Of a stretch of DNA of 37,286 nt, positions 7,649 through 17,000 are shown one piece after another (position 1 is the first letter of the stretch; each line of letters starts with the position of its first letter). The stretch comes from a virus. The stretch lies in IMG/VR virus record IMGVR_UViG_3300017742_000036, positions 1 to 37,286 of that record. The stretch is one strand, 5' to 3'. The notes under the pieces were generated by a model, which was not told the origin of the DNA, did not search any database, and was given only the letters and a program-made list of their open reading frames with translations. Both the position numbers and the translations under genes were made by a program.

Positions 7649-7892
7649 ACTAGCAAACTGGCGAAAGCAGAACTGGGTCCGAATAGGCACCGACGGTAAA
7701 ATCAAAGGACCATGCGGAACCTCAAAGAACAAGAAAAATCCAGACAGATGTCTTCCATCATCGAAAGCGAAAAGCCTAAGTCAGACACAGAGAGCCTCCA
7801 CTGCACGCAAGAAGAAACGTGCTGGTGCGAAGGGGAAGCAGTTTGTTGCAAACACCCCTGCTGCCCGTGTGAAGCTGCGGATCAAGAAATAG
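7641..7892 (+). CDS. Small basic protein with PCGTSKNKKNPDRC motif (GTG start)
   Basis: This 83-aa Lys/Arg-rich protein contains W-x-R-I-x-T-D-G-K-I-K-G-P-C-G-T-S-K, then N-P-D-R-C-L-P and a R-K-K-K-R-A-G-A-K-G-K-Q-F-V stretch, a pattern recurring in small phage proteins of unknown role. The only sensible start is GTG at 7641, which overlaps the previous stop by eight bases, so translation is probably coupled. It is the third or fourth basic protein in a row and may act with them, for example on DNA or in the virion. Confidence 0.72.
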   Translation: MGELANWRKQNWVRIGTDGKIKGPCGTSKNKKNPDRCLPSSKAKSLSQTQRASTARKKKRAGAKGKQFVANTPAARVKLRIKK

Positions 7893-8107
7893 AGCTTGAA
7901 GACATCGCTAGGGTCGTCTTTTTGGACCACGCGCAAGACTTAGGGAAGCCCCTGGTCTGCACTGTCTACGGAGTCATTGAGCATATAGATAAAACATTTA
8001 TTAATATTACATCGTGGCATCCGACATACGAAGACGACGATGACACCAACAGAACCACTTATACTATCATCAGGAGCTGCATAAGACAGCTAGATGTATT
8101 TAACTAA
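7712..8107 (+). CDS. Acidic hypothetical protein before capsid; start uncertain
   Basis: The frame is open for 131 codons from ATG 7712. The part downstream of 7892 (IELEDIARVVFLDHAQ and onward, about 72 residues) looks like a real protein. The first 60 codons overlap the preceding basic-protein gene in another frame and encode an unusual Cys-rich string, which may be only a shadow. No ATG or GTG lies between 7749 and 7921 in this frame, and the nearest alternative is TTG at 7922. Either the long overlap is real, or translation begins at a non-standard codon near the preceding TAG. Confidence 0.55.
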   Translation: MRNLKEQEKSRQMSSIIESEKPKSDTESLHCTQEETCWCEGEAVCCKHPCCPCEAADQEIELEDIARVVFLDHAQDLGKPLVCTVYGVIEHIDKTFINITSWHPTYEDDDDTNRTTYTIIRSCIRQLDVFN

Positions 8108-8242
8108 AATTTTCCCTGAGTCTAACAAACCGAAGTAACTAGACTAGTAACCACCAAGCCCGATGCGTCGGACAACTTGCGGCGAACAGTAGAAACTAAA
8201 GTCCACAGACGAAAGAAACCAAAACTATAACTATAACTTATT
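8108..8242. promoter_or_regulatory. Leader upstream of major capsid gene
   Basis: This 135-base non-coding stretch precedes the most highly expressed late gene. It holds a perfect ACTAG-A-CTAGT palindrome (8138-8148) and a tandem CTATAA-CTATAA (8225-8236) just before the start. A phage promoter would be expected here by analogy with the T7 phi10 promoter, but I see no exact copy of the ACTATAGGT motif found in the early control regions. No Shine-Dalgarno sequence is visible before the ATG. Confidence 0.35.
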
Positions 8243-9334
8243 ATGGCACTATCTAATAATCCCACCATTCCGGGTAAGGTGAATGGCACTGGGGCACGCA
8301 CTGCACCTGCTGGCGCTTTGTCAGCTGACGCAGCGTTGTTCCTTAAAGTATTCAGCGGTGAGATTCTCACTGCGTTCAACGAAACGAACGTAGCTAAAGA
8401 CCTCATCATGACTCGCACTATCTCTAGTGGTAAATCTGCTCAGTTCCCTGTCACAGGTAACGCTGACGCCAAGTATCACAAAGCCGGGGACGACCTCCTG
8501 GGCTCTGGTAACTACTTGTCTCAGATTGCTCACAACGAGAAAGTAATCAACATCGACGACATGCTTGTCGCTTCGTCTCTGATTCCACGCATTGATGAAC
8601 TGAAGAATCACTATGACCTTCGTTCTATCTACTCTGCCGAGCTTGGTAAAGCCCTCGCTAAGCGCATGGACCTTCAGATCCTTAAGACATTGTTCGCTGC
8701 TGGTCTCACCACCACTGCTAACTACACTGGAGGACCTACAGGAACTGAGCTTATCGGAGCAGACACTATGACTGCTGGAGGACTTGTTGAAGCTCTCTTT
8801 GAGTGTGCACGCACCCTTGATGAAAAAGAAGTCCCATCAGAGGACCGCTTTGCTATCTTGACTCCTCTTCAATACTACAAGCTGCTTACTGCTGACAACG
8901 TAGCAATCAACAAGGACACCTCAGGTGGCTCTGCTGATTCTGCTAAAGGTAGCATCGCTGAAGTTGCAGGAATCAAGCTCTACAAGAGTCCACACCTTGA
9001 AGGAGTCCAAGTCGGCGCCTTGAACGGTGATGACGCAAACGTAGCGAACTCGCCATTTGAGAACACCGCTGTTAACAACGACGACGCTGGTTACAACGGT
9101 GACCTCACAGGCCTTGCGCCTACGCAGTCAGGTTCTGACGTTGGTAATGTCGGCTTCGTTGCTGGACACTCGTCTGCTGTTGGTTGCGTTAAGCTTCTCG
9201 ACCTTGCGACTGAGTCTGAGTATCTGATTGAACGTCAGTCTACTCTCTTTGTTGCTAAGTATGCAATGGGCCTCGGCGTTCTTCGCCCTGAGTCTGCTGT
9301 TGTGGTTAACACCACTTCATCTGCTGCTAGCTAA
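8243..9334 (+). CDS. Major capsid protein, T7 gp10A homologue
   Basis: This 363-aa protein (T7 gp10A is 344 aa) has the T7-type HK97-fold signature: an N-terminal block with ALFLKVFSGEILTAFNETN, then TRTISSGKSAQFP, a GDDLLGSG loop, and IPRIDELKNHYDLRSIYSAELGKALAKRMD. It builds the icosahedral shell. The gene ends in tandem stops (TAA TAG), and I see no slippery site for a gp10B-like frameshift product. It is followed by a terminator and then by tail tube A, as in T7. Confidence 0.97.
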   Translation: MALSNNPTIPGKVNGTGARTAPAGALSADAALFLKVFSGEILTAFNETNVAKDLIMTRTISSGKSAQFPVTGNADAKYHKAGDDLLGSGNYLSQIAHNEKVINIDDMLVASSLIPRIDELKNHYDLRSIYSAELGKALAKRMDLQILKTLFAAGLTTTANYTGGPTGTELIGADTMTAGGLVEALFECARTLDEKEVPSEDRFAILTPLQYYKLLTADNVAINKDTSGGSADSAKGSIAEVAGIKLYKSPHLEGVQVGALNGDDANVANSPFENTAVNNDDAGYNGDLTGLAPTQSGSDVGNVGFVAGHSSAVGCVKLLDLATESEYLIERQSTLFVAKYAMGLGVLRPESAVVVNTTSSAAS

Positions 9335-9351
9335 TAGCACACACTAAATTC

Positions 9352-9391
9352 ATGCCTCGTCCTCATTAAGTTGGGGACGGGGTATTTTTTC
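9352..9391 (+). terminator. Rho-independent terminator after capsid gene
   Basis: CCTCGTCC (9355-9362) pairs with GGACGGGG (9375-9382) through an 8-bp stem with one G-U pair and a 12-base loop, followed by TATTTTTTC. It sits where T7 has its main phage-polymerase terminator (T-phi), directly after the capsid gene. It probably lowers transcription into the tail genes. Confidence 0.87.
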
Positions 9392-9408
9392 ATTTTATTA
9401 ATATTATT

Positions 9409-9999
9409 ATGCCACTCACTACAGAACTCGAAGCTGTCAATACGATGCTGAGCACCATAGGTGAAAGCCCCGTGACTCAGATCACTGTCACTACCTCACT
9501 GCCTATCTCTGCGGTCACCGCGATCACTGTGTTAGACGAAGTTAGTCGCGAGGTTCAGTCAGAGGGATGGCACTTCAATACGGTCAATAAGCAGACGCTT
9601 AGCCCTAACAGTAGCGATGAGATTGTTCTCGCGGCTGACATTATGCACGTAGATACCCTAGATCACTCTAAGGACATTGTGCAACGCGGCGGTAAACTGT
9701 TTAACCGTGAAGACAACACCTTTACTTTCACAAGTGACATTGACGTCAGGTTGATGTTCCTTTTAGATTTCACTGATCTCCCTGAACAAGCACGGAGATA
9801 CATCACACTCAAAGCCTCAAGGGTCTTCCAGGCACGCACCGTCGGGTCTCAGGAGCTTGAGCAACAGATCCTACGGGATGAACTCAAAGCACGCTATAAC
9901 CTCGAAGAAGCCGATGGCCAAGGAGCCGACAGGACTATCTTTGATAACTATGACGTTGCGTCTTGCCTCGGGGTCAACCGAAACTACGACATTCTCTAA
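9409..9999 (+). CDS. Tail tubular protein A, T7 gp11 homologue (adaptor)
   Basis: This 196-aa protein is the same length as T7 gp11. It carries the family pattern AVNTMLSTIGESPV at the N-terminus, then LDEVSREVQSEGWHFNT, and LPEQARRYITLKASRVFQ in the middle. It forms the ring joining the portal to the nozzle. The gene is preceded by a 19-base A/T-only run and no Shine-Dalgarno sequence. Its stop overlaps the tail tube B start (TAATG). Confidence 0.95.
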   Translation: MPLTTELEAVNTMLSTIGESPVTQITVTTSLPISAVTAITVLDEVSREVQSEGWHFNTVNKQTLSPNSSDEIVLAADIMHVDTLDHSKDIVQRGGKLFNREDNTFTFTSDIDVRLMFLLDFTDLPEQARRYITLKASRVFQARTVGSQELEQQILRDELKARYNLEEADGQGADRTIFDNYDVASCLGVNRNYDIL

Positions 10000-12926
10000 T
10001 GCCATTAATCAATACATCATTACCAAACCTTATCCAAGGGGTTAGCCAGCAGCCTGACGCCACACGGTTCTCGGGACAATGCGACGAACAGGTTAACTTC
10101 ATGAGCAGTGTTGTTGATGGATTAACAAAACGCAACGGCACTAGGTTTGTTCAAAGACTAGGTGCTCCTGGTCTTACTCTTTCGGAAGATAGCTTTATTC
10201 ACTTTATCAACAGAAGTGAAACTGAGCGATACGTATTGCTACACGATGGCGCTAAGATCTACGCTTACAATGTCCTCAGTGGGGACGAGGCGACTATCAA
10301 CGGAGTCTCAGGAGGACTATTAACAGCGTTCTCTTACCTAGACATCCCATCGTCGGTCGGAACCCCCCGTAGTCTTCTTAGGGCCTCTACTGTTTCTGAC
10401 GGCACCTTTCTTGTTAACCGTTCTAAGACAGTAGCGACAGACCAATCGTCTCGTGCCCCTGACTTAGACAAAGAAGCGCTGATTTTTATTAAGCAAGGAG
10501 ACTACGAAAAGAAATACGCGGTAGACCTTACTTATTCTACTACGTCGCCAGTCGCTGCACAGGTAAACCTTACATATAGCAGGACGAGCAACAGGGGGAA
10601 CTCACGATACGTGTTAACATCCGTCGGCTCTATTGCTAATGGTGGACAAGGGTATACTAACGGCCAAACTTATACTGTTGTTAGTTTCCCTAGTACTTAC
10701 AGCTCAAAGGTTGTTAGGACTATAGGTGACGTGGATGCAACTCTAGTCGTAGGCGTTACAAACGCAGCAACAGGAGTAGTTACTTCCGCTTCAGTTGGGA
10801 ACATAGGGCCTGCACTGAGCATCGGAGCCAATGAAAACGTAGGAGATACTATTTCAATAACAGTTACACTGGAACTAGGGGAAGCTGTGGCTACAGCAGG
10901 GACAGCTACTAGTAATGTGTCTATAACTTCAGGACCATCCACAGGCACTACTCCAGCAGTGAACGCAGACACTTCAGTTATTGCAGGCTTATTAAACACT
11001 GCGCTTACCTCTCCGCTTGGTTCTGATTTTTCTAAAACCATCAACGGAAACCTCATTGTCTTGACCAGAGCATCAAACAAAGGAGACTTTGAGATCCGAG
11101 GCCACGACGGTCTCGGCGACGGCGCACTCGGCGTTGTCTATAAGGAAGTCGGTTCGATTACTGACTTACCACTCTACGCTAAAAATGGCTTTATCGTTAA
11201 AGTCCGGGGAGACCAAGAGTTATCTGCTGACGACTACTACGTTAAGTTTGAGACAACCGACGGACAAGACATAGGGAACGGTGCGTGGGTCGAGACGTTC
11301 GCGCCTGGACAACTTAGGAGTTACGATAATTCCACGCTGCCTCGATTAATTATTAATACATCATTAAACAAGTTTGAGATCAATGAGATCAAAACGGCCC
11401 CTAAGTTTGTAGGCGATGAGATCTCTAATCCGTTCGCTTCGTTTGTCGGTAAGAACATACAGAACAGTGTGTTCTTCAAGAACCGCTTAGGGTTTATCTG
11501 TGAAGGCAACGTGATACTCTCAGAGGCGGGACTAGGCGCACGTAATAGCTCAGGGGACTTTGAGTATAACTTTGGACGGACCACTGTCACAACCCTTCTC
11601 GACTCAGACCCGATTGACGTCATTGTTGAGGCGCAGCGTGTCGTTAGTCTTACTGCAGCCGCTACGTCCCAAGAGAACCTCATACTGTTCTCAAATAACG
11701 GACAGTTTGTTCTCAAAGGCGAAGACCTACTGACACCTAAGACGGTCTCAGTGAAGCCTATTACTAACTTTGAATACAACGATGAGACCGACCCTGTGTC
11801 TGTCGGTTCATATATTTATTATCCATTTGACTTAGGGAACCACACAGGTATCCGAGAGTTTTCGCTCAACAAGACCACTGACGTCTATGAGTCCAACGAG
11901 ATCACTGAGCAAGCTCCTCGGTATATTCCTAAGGACATTACGTATTTCTCTGGGTCGCTCTCACAGAACCTACTGGGCGTCTTGTCCAAAGACGAAGACC
12001 AGTCTCTTTACATGTATCGTTACTTCTTTAGCGAGAACAAGAAGGTTCTGAGCTCATGGTTTAAGTGGGACTTTAACATGAAGATACGAGGCTTTGAGTT
12101 TATTGACTCAACGCTTTACTTGATTGTCGCTAACCCCACAACAAACATTCCCTCTATAGTTAGTGTGCCTTTGAACTTTGACGGAGAAGACGAAGGGCTT
12201 GCGACTTACACAGCTAACGGATCTGCGTTAACCACATCAATCGCAACAACACCTGAGGACAATGTCACTCACTTAGACATGCGTATTCCAGCAATAATCT
12301 ACAATGATCAGGTGAAGTTTCCTACGTTTACCGCCGGTAGCACTAAGCCTCTTAGAGAAAACATTAGCACATTTGTAGTTGGAGGTACATCCTATAGTCC
12401 CTACTTAGCTGCCTCTGATATTAAGGTATACACTGACAGGGGTGTAAATATACCAGTGACAGTTACTACTTCCGGCGGTGTTACTTCGCTCGCCGTGACC
12501 ACCACAGGCGTATGGGATGACTACACGTCGGTCTGGGTAGGCTATGAGTTCACCAGTGCCTACACGTTCTCTGAGCAGATCTTTAAGGCCCAGGCAGGAC
12601 AAGCTCGGACACCTAACGCTTCGGCTAAGCAGTTCATCAAGAACCTATCGCTTTACCACACGCAAACTTCAGACTATAAGATCAAGGTGACACCAGACAA
12701 GCGCAACACGTATACTAACGAGTTTCCTGAGTCGTTCACGTCGTCTGGTGGTTCTTTACAGATTTTACGCACTGAGCTCAAAGACGGATTCTTCAGGGCC
12801 CCCGTGTTTACCTCTAGTGAAAACGTAGAGATCAAGCTGGAGAACGATGGGGCTAAGCCTAGTAACTTCCAGTCCGCTGAGTTCGAAACCTTTGTGCACA
12901 CACGGTCAAGTCGATATGGAGCCTAG
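9999..12926 (+). CDS. Tail tubular protein B, T7 gp12 homologue (nozzle), enlarged
   Basis: The start at ATG 9999 overlaps the gp11 stop and gives the canonical N-terminus (S-x-x-N-L-I-Q-G-V-S-Q-Q-P-D-A-T-R). An upstream in-frame ATG at 9963 lies inside gp11 and was rejected. The 975-aa protein is longer than T7 gp12 (794 aa). Much of the extra length seems to be a Thr/Ser/Val/Gly-rich beta-type insertion at about residues 190-330. The C-terminus keeps the expected mix of beta strands and ends FETFVHTRSSRYGA. It forms the tail nozzle. It overlaps the gp13-like gene by 11 bases. Confidence 0.93.
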   Translation: MPLINTSLPNLIQGVSQQPDATRFSGQCDEQVNFMSSVVDGLTKRNGTRFVQRLGAPGLTLSEDSFIHFINRSETERYVLLHDGAKIYAYNVLSGDEATINGVSGGLLTAFSYLDIPSSVGTPRSLLRASTVSDGTFLVNRSKTVATDQSSRAPDLDKEALIFIKQGDYEKKYAVDLTYSTTSPVAAQVNLTYSRTSNRGNSRYVLTSVGSIANGGQGYTNGQTYTVVSFPSTYSSKVVRTIGDVDATLVVGVTNAATGVVTSASVGNIGPALSIGANENVGDTISITVTLELGEAVATAGTATSNVSITSGPSTGTTPAVNADTSVIAGLLNTALTSPLGSDFSKTINGNLIVLTRASNKGDFEIRGHDGLGDGALGVVYKEVGSITDLPLYAKNGFIVKVRGDQELSADDYYVKFETTDGQDIGNGAWVETFAPGQLRSYDNSTLPRLIINTSLNKFEINEIKTAPKFVGDEISNPFASFVGKNIQNSVFFKNRLGFICEGNVILSEAGLGARNSSGDFEYNFGRTTVTTLLDSDPIDVIVEAQRVVSLTAAATSQENLILFSNNGQFVLKGEDLLTPKTVSVKPITNFEYNDETDPVSVGSYIYYPFDLGNHTGIREFSLNKTTDVYESNEITEQAPRYIPKDITYFSGSLSQNLLGVLSKDEDQSLYMYRYFFSENKKVLSSWFKWDFNMKIRGFEFIDSTLYLIVANPTTNIPSIVSVPLNFDGEDEGLATYTANGSALTTSIATTPEDNVTHLDMRIPAIIYNDQVKFPTFTAGSTKPLRENISTFVVGGTSYSPYLAASDIKVYTDRGVNIPVTVTTSGGVTSLAVTTTGVWDDYTSVWVGYEFTSAYTFSEQIFKAQAGQARTPNASAKQFIKNLSLYHTQTSDYKIKVTPDKRNTYTNEFPESFTSSGGSLQILRTELKDGFFRAPVFTSSENVEIKLENDGAKPSNFQSAEFETFVHTRSSRYGA

Positions 12927-13383
12927 TAGGACTTACGGAGACTGTTCGATCGTCCAGGCGGCGATACACCATGTCCATGAGCTCAAAGATAACCTGAGGC
13001 CCCACGATGCCCTAGAGTGCACACTCCTAGGCAGCACGCCAAAGAAAGCCTTAATGTTAGCCTTAACGACCGACAGGTCAACTTACACGGCGCTCGATGG
13101 AGACAAGAAGCCGTTCGCTATGTTCGGCTCAGGGCCTACTGAGAACGGTGGTTATATCTGGATGCTTGGAACGCCGGATGTCACTAAGCACCGTAGGCAC
13201 TTCATAAGAGCATCGCGTGACTGGGTGCAATATATCTCTAAGCCCTTTGGGGTCACCTCTAATGTGGTGCTCAAAGACAACAAGATGGCCATACGTTGGC
13301 TCAAGTTCTGTGGCGCTAAGTTTCTACGCGAAGTAGAGATCTCGTCTCAGGCTTTTTACGAATTTATTATTACAACTAAATAA
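12916..13383 (+). CDS. gp13-like protein (GNAT-like fold, DUF2833 type)
   Basis: This 155-aa protein lies where T7 gene 13 (138 aa) lies. It looks GNAT-acetyltransferase-like: a central GYIWMLGTPDVTKHRRHFIR block and a C-terminal VVLKDNKMAIRWLKFCGAKF block resemble the acetyl-CoA-binding and end strands of that fold. T7 gp13 belongs to DUF2833 and is needed for virion maturation. ATG 12916 was chosen because it overlaps the gp12 stop by 11 bases, while the upstream in-frame ATG at 12847 would overlap by 80. Acetyl transfer itself is not established. Confidence 0.82.
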   Translation: MEPSRTYGDCSIVQAAIHHVHELKDNLRPHDALECTLLGSTPKKALMLALTTDRSTYTALDGDKKPFAMFGSGPTENGGYIWMLGTPDVTKHRRHFIRASRDWVQYISKPFGVTSNVVLKDNKMAIRWLKFCGAKFLREVEISSQAFYEFIITTK

Positions 13384-13389
13384 ACTACT

Positions 13390-14037
13390 ATGTGTTTACC
13401 ATTAGCATTCGGTGCAGCAGGTTCTGCGCTACTCGGCGGAAAAGTGGCCGCTACGTCGCTATTAGCGAAGTCCGTAGGGACAGCTTCTATACTCGGTCCG
13501 ATAGCCCAGGGTATGCTGAGTTTCGGCGCACAGGCCCAACAAGCCCGTATGCAAGCCGAAGCACAGAAACGAGCGTCGATCGCTGAGAACGCACGATACA
13601 TGGCGCAGATCTCGGCGACACGTCAACAGCAAGCCGCTGATGCACTCAGGGTAGCCCAAGAGGTCCAGCAGGCAAACAGGGCGAGCATGGAGGCCATGGC
13701 GAGAAAACAAGTGGCCGCAGGGGCCGCAGGTATCAGCACTGAGTCTGCGAGCTACCTGGCTGAGATGAGAGACCTAGAGAGACAAGTAGCTGAGCATAGT
13801 TTTGCCTTTGAGCAACGTCAGACCCTGGCTGACCAGTCGTATGAACTTAAAGCTCGTGACCTGGGACTCCAGACTCAACAGAATTTTATTAATATTAATA
13901 GACCGATTGACCAACCAGACTTCTTAGGGACAGCCTTGACGTCGGCACTTGGAAGCCTCGAATCTTACTCAAAGGCAAAGAACCGCGAGCTTACAATCGG
14001 AAAGCAGGCGCCAGGAATAACAGAAACAACCGGATAA
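13390..14037 (+). CDS. Internal virion protein B, T7 gp14 homologue
   Basis: This 215-aa protein (T7 gp14 is 196 aa) has a hydrophobic Gly/Ala-rich N-terminus, a long Ala/Gln/Arg-rich helical middle, and the typical R-K-Q-V-A-A-G-A-A-G-I-S block at about residues 106-117. In T7 the protein is ejected into the outer membrane to form the pore of the DNA-ejection channel. The stretch encoding FININR is a 19-base A/T-only island (13882-13900). Confidence 0.9.
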   Translation: MCLPLAFGAAGSALLGGKVAATSLLAKSVGTASILGPIAQGMLSFGAQAQQARMQAEAQKRASIAENARYMAQISATRQQQAADALRVAQEVQQANRASMEAMARKQVAAGAAGISTESASYLAEMRDLERQVAEHSFAFEQRQTLADQSYELKARDLGLQTQQNFININRPIDQPDFLGTALTSALGSLESYSKAKNRELTIGKQAPGITETTG

Positions 14038-14042
14038 ACTAG

Positions 14043-17000
14043 ATGACACCACAAGAACTTCTCCAACAACAACGCCGTCAGCAGGTCGATTTTAACTTAT
14101 CGTTGCCTAGTGTTACCTCGCGTGAAATACAGGCAGGACAGTATTCGGTGGCGGTCCAACGGACACCCAAGGCCGAACAGACGACGCTAGGACGCCTCGC
14201 AGATGCCTTAGGTAAAGTCAACCCGATCATCGCGAAATACGGTGACGCCCAGATCGCAGAGAACGAAAGACAAATCTTAGATGTCCAGCAGCAAATCGCG
14301 AGCATGGACCCTGCCGAAAAAGAGAAACTGTTGGCACGCCCAGAAGCCGAAGTGAACCTCTCTAAGGCCTTCAGGGACGACTACGAGCTTAACCCTGTAG
14401 CAACCTACCGCGCCAAGATGTTGTTGGGCGCAGAGAAGAACGTGGAGTTTAACGCAGTGCTCACTGAGCGCATCGAAGAGTTCAAGACTAAGTTTCTTAG
14501 AGAAGAAGGAGACAAGCCGAGTTACAGTCAGATCAGTGAAGCGATCAATGAGATCACCGACGACTACCTAACGAACGACCCGACTCTCAGTGCAAACGCT
14601 ATTATGCGGACCGGGTTCTTACAGGAAGCCTCTGTTAATATTAATAAATTAAAACAGACGTTACCTTCAGCTATGGCCGAAGAGCATAAACAAGAAGTGC
14701 TCATGCCGAACTTAGCGAGCTCACTGGCCCGGACGTATAAACCACAGGACGGAACAGACCTAGTGAGACTTAAGAGTCAATGGGACAATTTTAGTAGCAG
14801 TTTGTCCCGCTCAGAACAGATAAAGGTCATCGATTCGGCGCTCGGTATCCTTAACTTCGACAGCGGCACCAAGGAACTAAACGACGGCATTGCGTTCCTT
14901 GAGGACATGAGAGACGCAGGGGTAACCATTGGTAACCAAGCGATCGACTCAGCGTCTGGTAACCCCTTAGGCGAAAGCTTTTACTCGACGAAAATAGACG
15001 ATCTTAAAGAGATGGCGCTTAAGGTGCGGAACAAAGAGAAAGCAGAGGCTTTATCTAAAGCTAACGATTATGAGATGAGCATGAAGAAGCGTTTCGCTAA
15101 GGCTGCAGACGACAATTACAGTAGCGAAGAGCCTTATGTCCTTGATATTCTTGAGAAAGAAGAGGCATACATAAAATCTTTAGACGTAAGTGACTTTGAA
15201 GAAGCAGAAAGGTTAAAAGGGTTAGACAGGGCTTATGTCAACGGGTTCAAAGAGCTAAACGACGACATCGATGAAATGGAGTCAGCAGCAGACAGTGGTA
15301 AGTCTGGGGTTTCAGTGTCAGAAGTCAAAGGAGACTTCAGATCCACCTTAGTAAAGACAGTTCTTAACGAACTAGAAGCCGGAACATTCAAAGGTGTAGA
15401 TGTTAAAGAGGCACTAATCGTTGCTGGGGGAGACGAGAAAGCAATAGACTCATATAAAGACGTTGACTATGATATAATAGGTCTAGGACCCGAGCTCCGT
15501 CGCATTGAAAACAAATACCTCCAGTTATACAAAGATAAACGATCCTATGCCATAGACAAGATAGCGCGTCTAAAGCCAGGCGAAGAGTTAACACTACCTG
15601 ACTCCACTGAATCATTTAGTATCGGTGAAAACGATAATATTAAAAATAAGAGGAATGCTATACTGGCTGAATACATGACCTCACTTACGGCGGGGATTAT
15701 TAACGACTCTAAAGTGGAGTTGCTAGACACTATCAAAAAAGAAAAAGAGGATAAGGCCGCTGAACAGAAAGAGCAAAAAGAAGAAACAGCGCGAGTCCAA
15801 AAGGAAAAAGAGGAGCGCGAAGCGAGGACAGTGAAAACCAAAGATTCTATAGCTAAATCAAGCGAAATGATCAGCGTTGCTGGTGATAATACTTTTTCGT
15901 TTAAGAGACTTATAGGAACAGCTTTTAAAGAACAGGCCGTATCCATAGCGCCCTTTAATGTTTTTAGGGCCTATGAAAAGACACCGTTTAAAATGTCGGA
16001 TCTCTACGATGCAGTAGAGCACACTATTAAATACAATCCGAATTCACCTGAAGATATGCAGGTGATTATAGACGATATATCAGAGATATACACTGAAGCC
16101 GTTCCTACTATACGAAGAAACCTGGCTAAAACTAAAGAATTACAACGTAAAAGGTTTAATCCTAACGATGCTGTTGGGCAGCGATTTGCAAAAGAGCGCA
16201 TGAAAATCACTGACAACGTATTGAGAGCACGGCGTTTATTCCAAGGATACACTTACGATGAAGTTATAAAAGCAGTAAGCAACGGGGAAGGAGAACCAGG
16301 GTATCTATCGGAAGGCGTGGTTCTGCGAAATCCTAAAGAATTTTTTAGGTTTGAGTTTTCGGGGCTAGGAGCGCCAGGGCCGTATCAACCTAGCGTGTTA
16401 GAATACAAAGCAAAAGCGATGCTAAAAGACGCCACTGATGAGCAGATAGTTGAACTAGCGGGAATTCTAGGGTTAGAGCCCGAGAGAATTAAAGGGTCCC
16501 AGAAGAGGCGCAGCGATTACATCCTAAACAAGAAACCTAAGAAAGCTAAAGAGCCAGAGGTTAAGCCTGAAGTTAAGCCAGAGGTCACACCAGAGGTTAA
16601 GCCTAAGGTTACACCAGCGGTTACACCTAAAGCTCGCCCACCTATCCGAACAACGGCTGAACTTAAGAAAGAACAGGAAGAACAACTAGAGTTGAATCTC
16701 GATGAACCTATAAAGACTGATCCTACAGTAGAAGCTAAAGTAACAGGAACTAAAGGTAACATTTCGATCTACTCACCTCAAAAAGGAGGCGATAAGATGG
16801 AAGGCGGATACCCGTCGTCACGTCCAGGGCCTGATGGGAAGTTTTTAGTTCGAACCGTTCAAGAGTATGCTGAGGGTAAGTATGATTACATAACACTCGC
16901 AGGGAATCCAGCTTTCTATAATAAAGAATATGTTATACCTGCTCTTCCTTATAAAGATCCTAAGACTGGCGAGAAAAAGACATTCAATAACGTAAGGGCT

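Noticed and set aside
7880-7900. Programmed -1 frameshift joining the 83-aa and downstream frames
   Set aside because: The sequence around the stop (ATCAAGAAATAG) is not a canonical slippery heptamer and I see no strong downstream stem.
9290-9340. Frameshift-extended capsid protein like T7 gp10B
   Set aside because: The gene ends in tandem TAA TAG with no slippery run, and a terminator follows at once.
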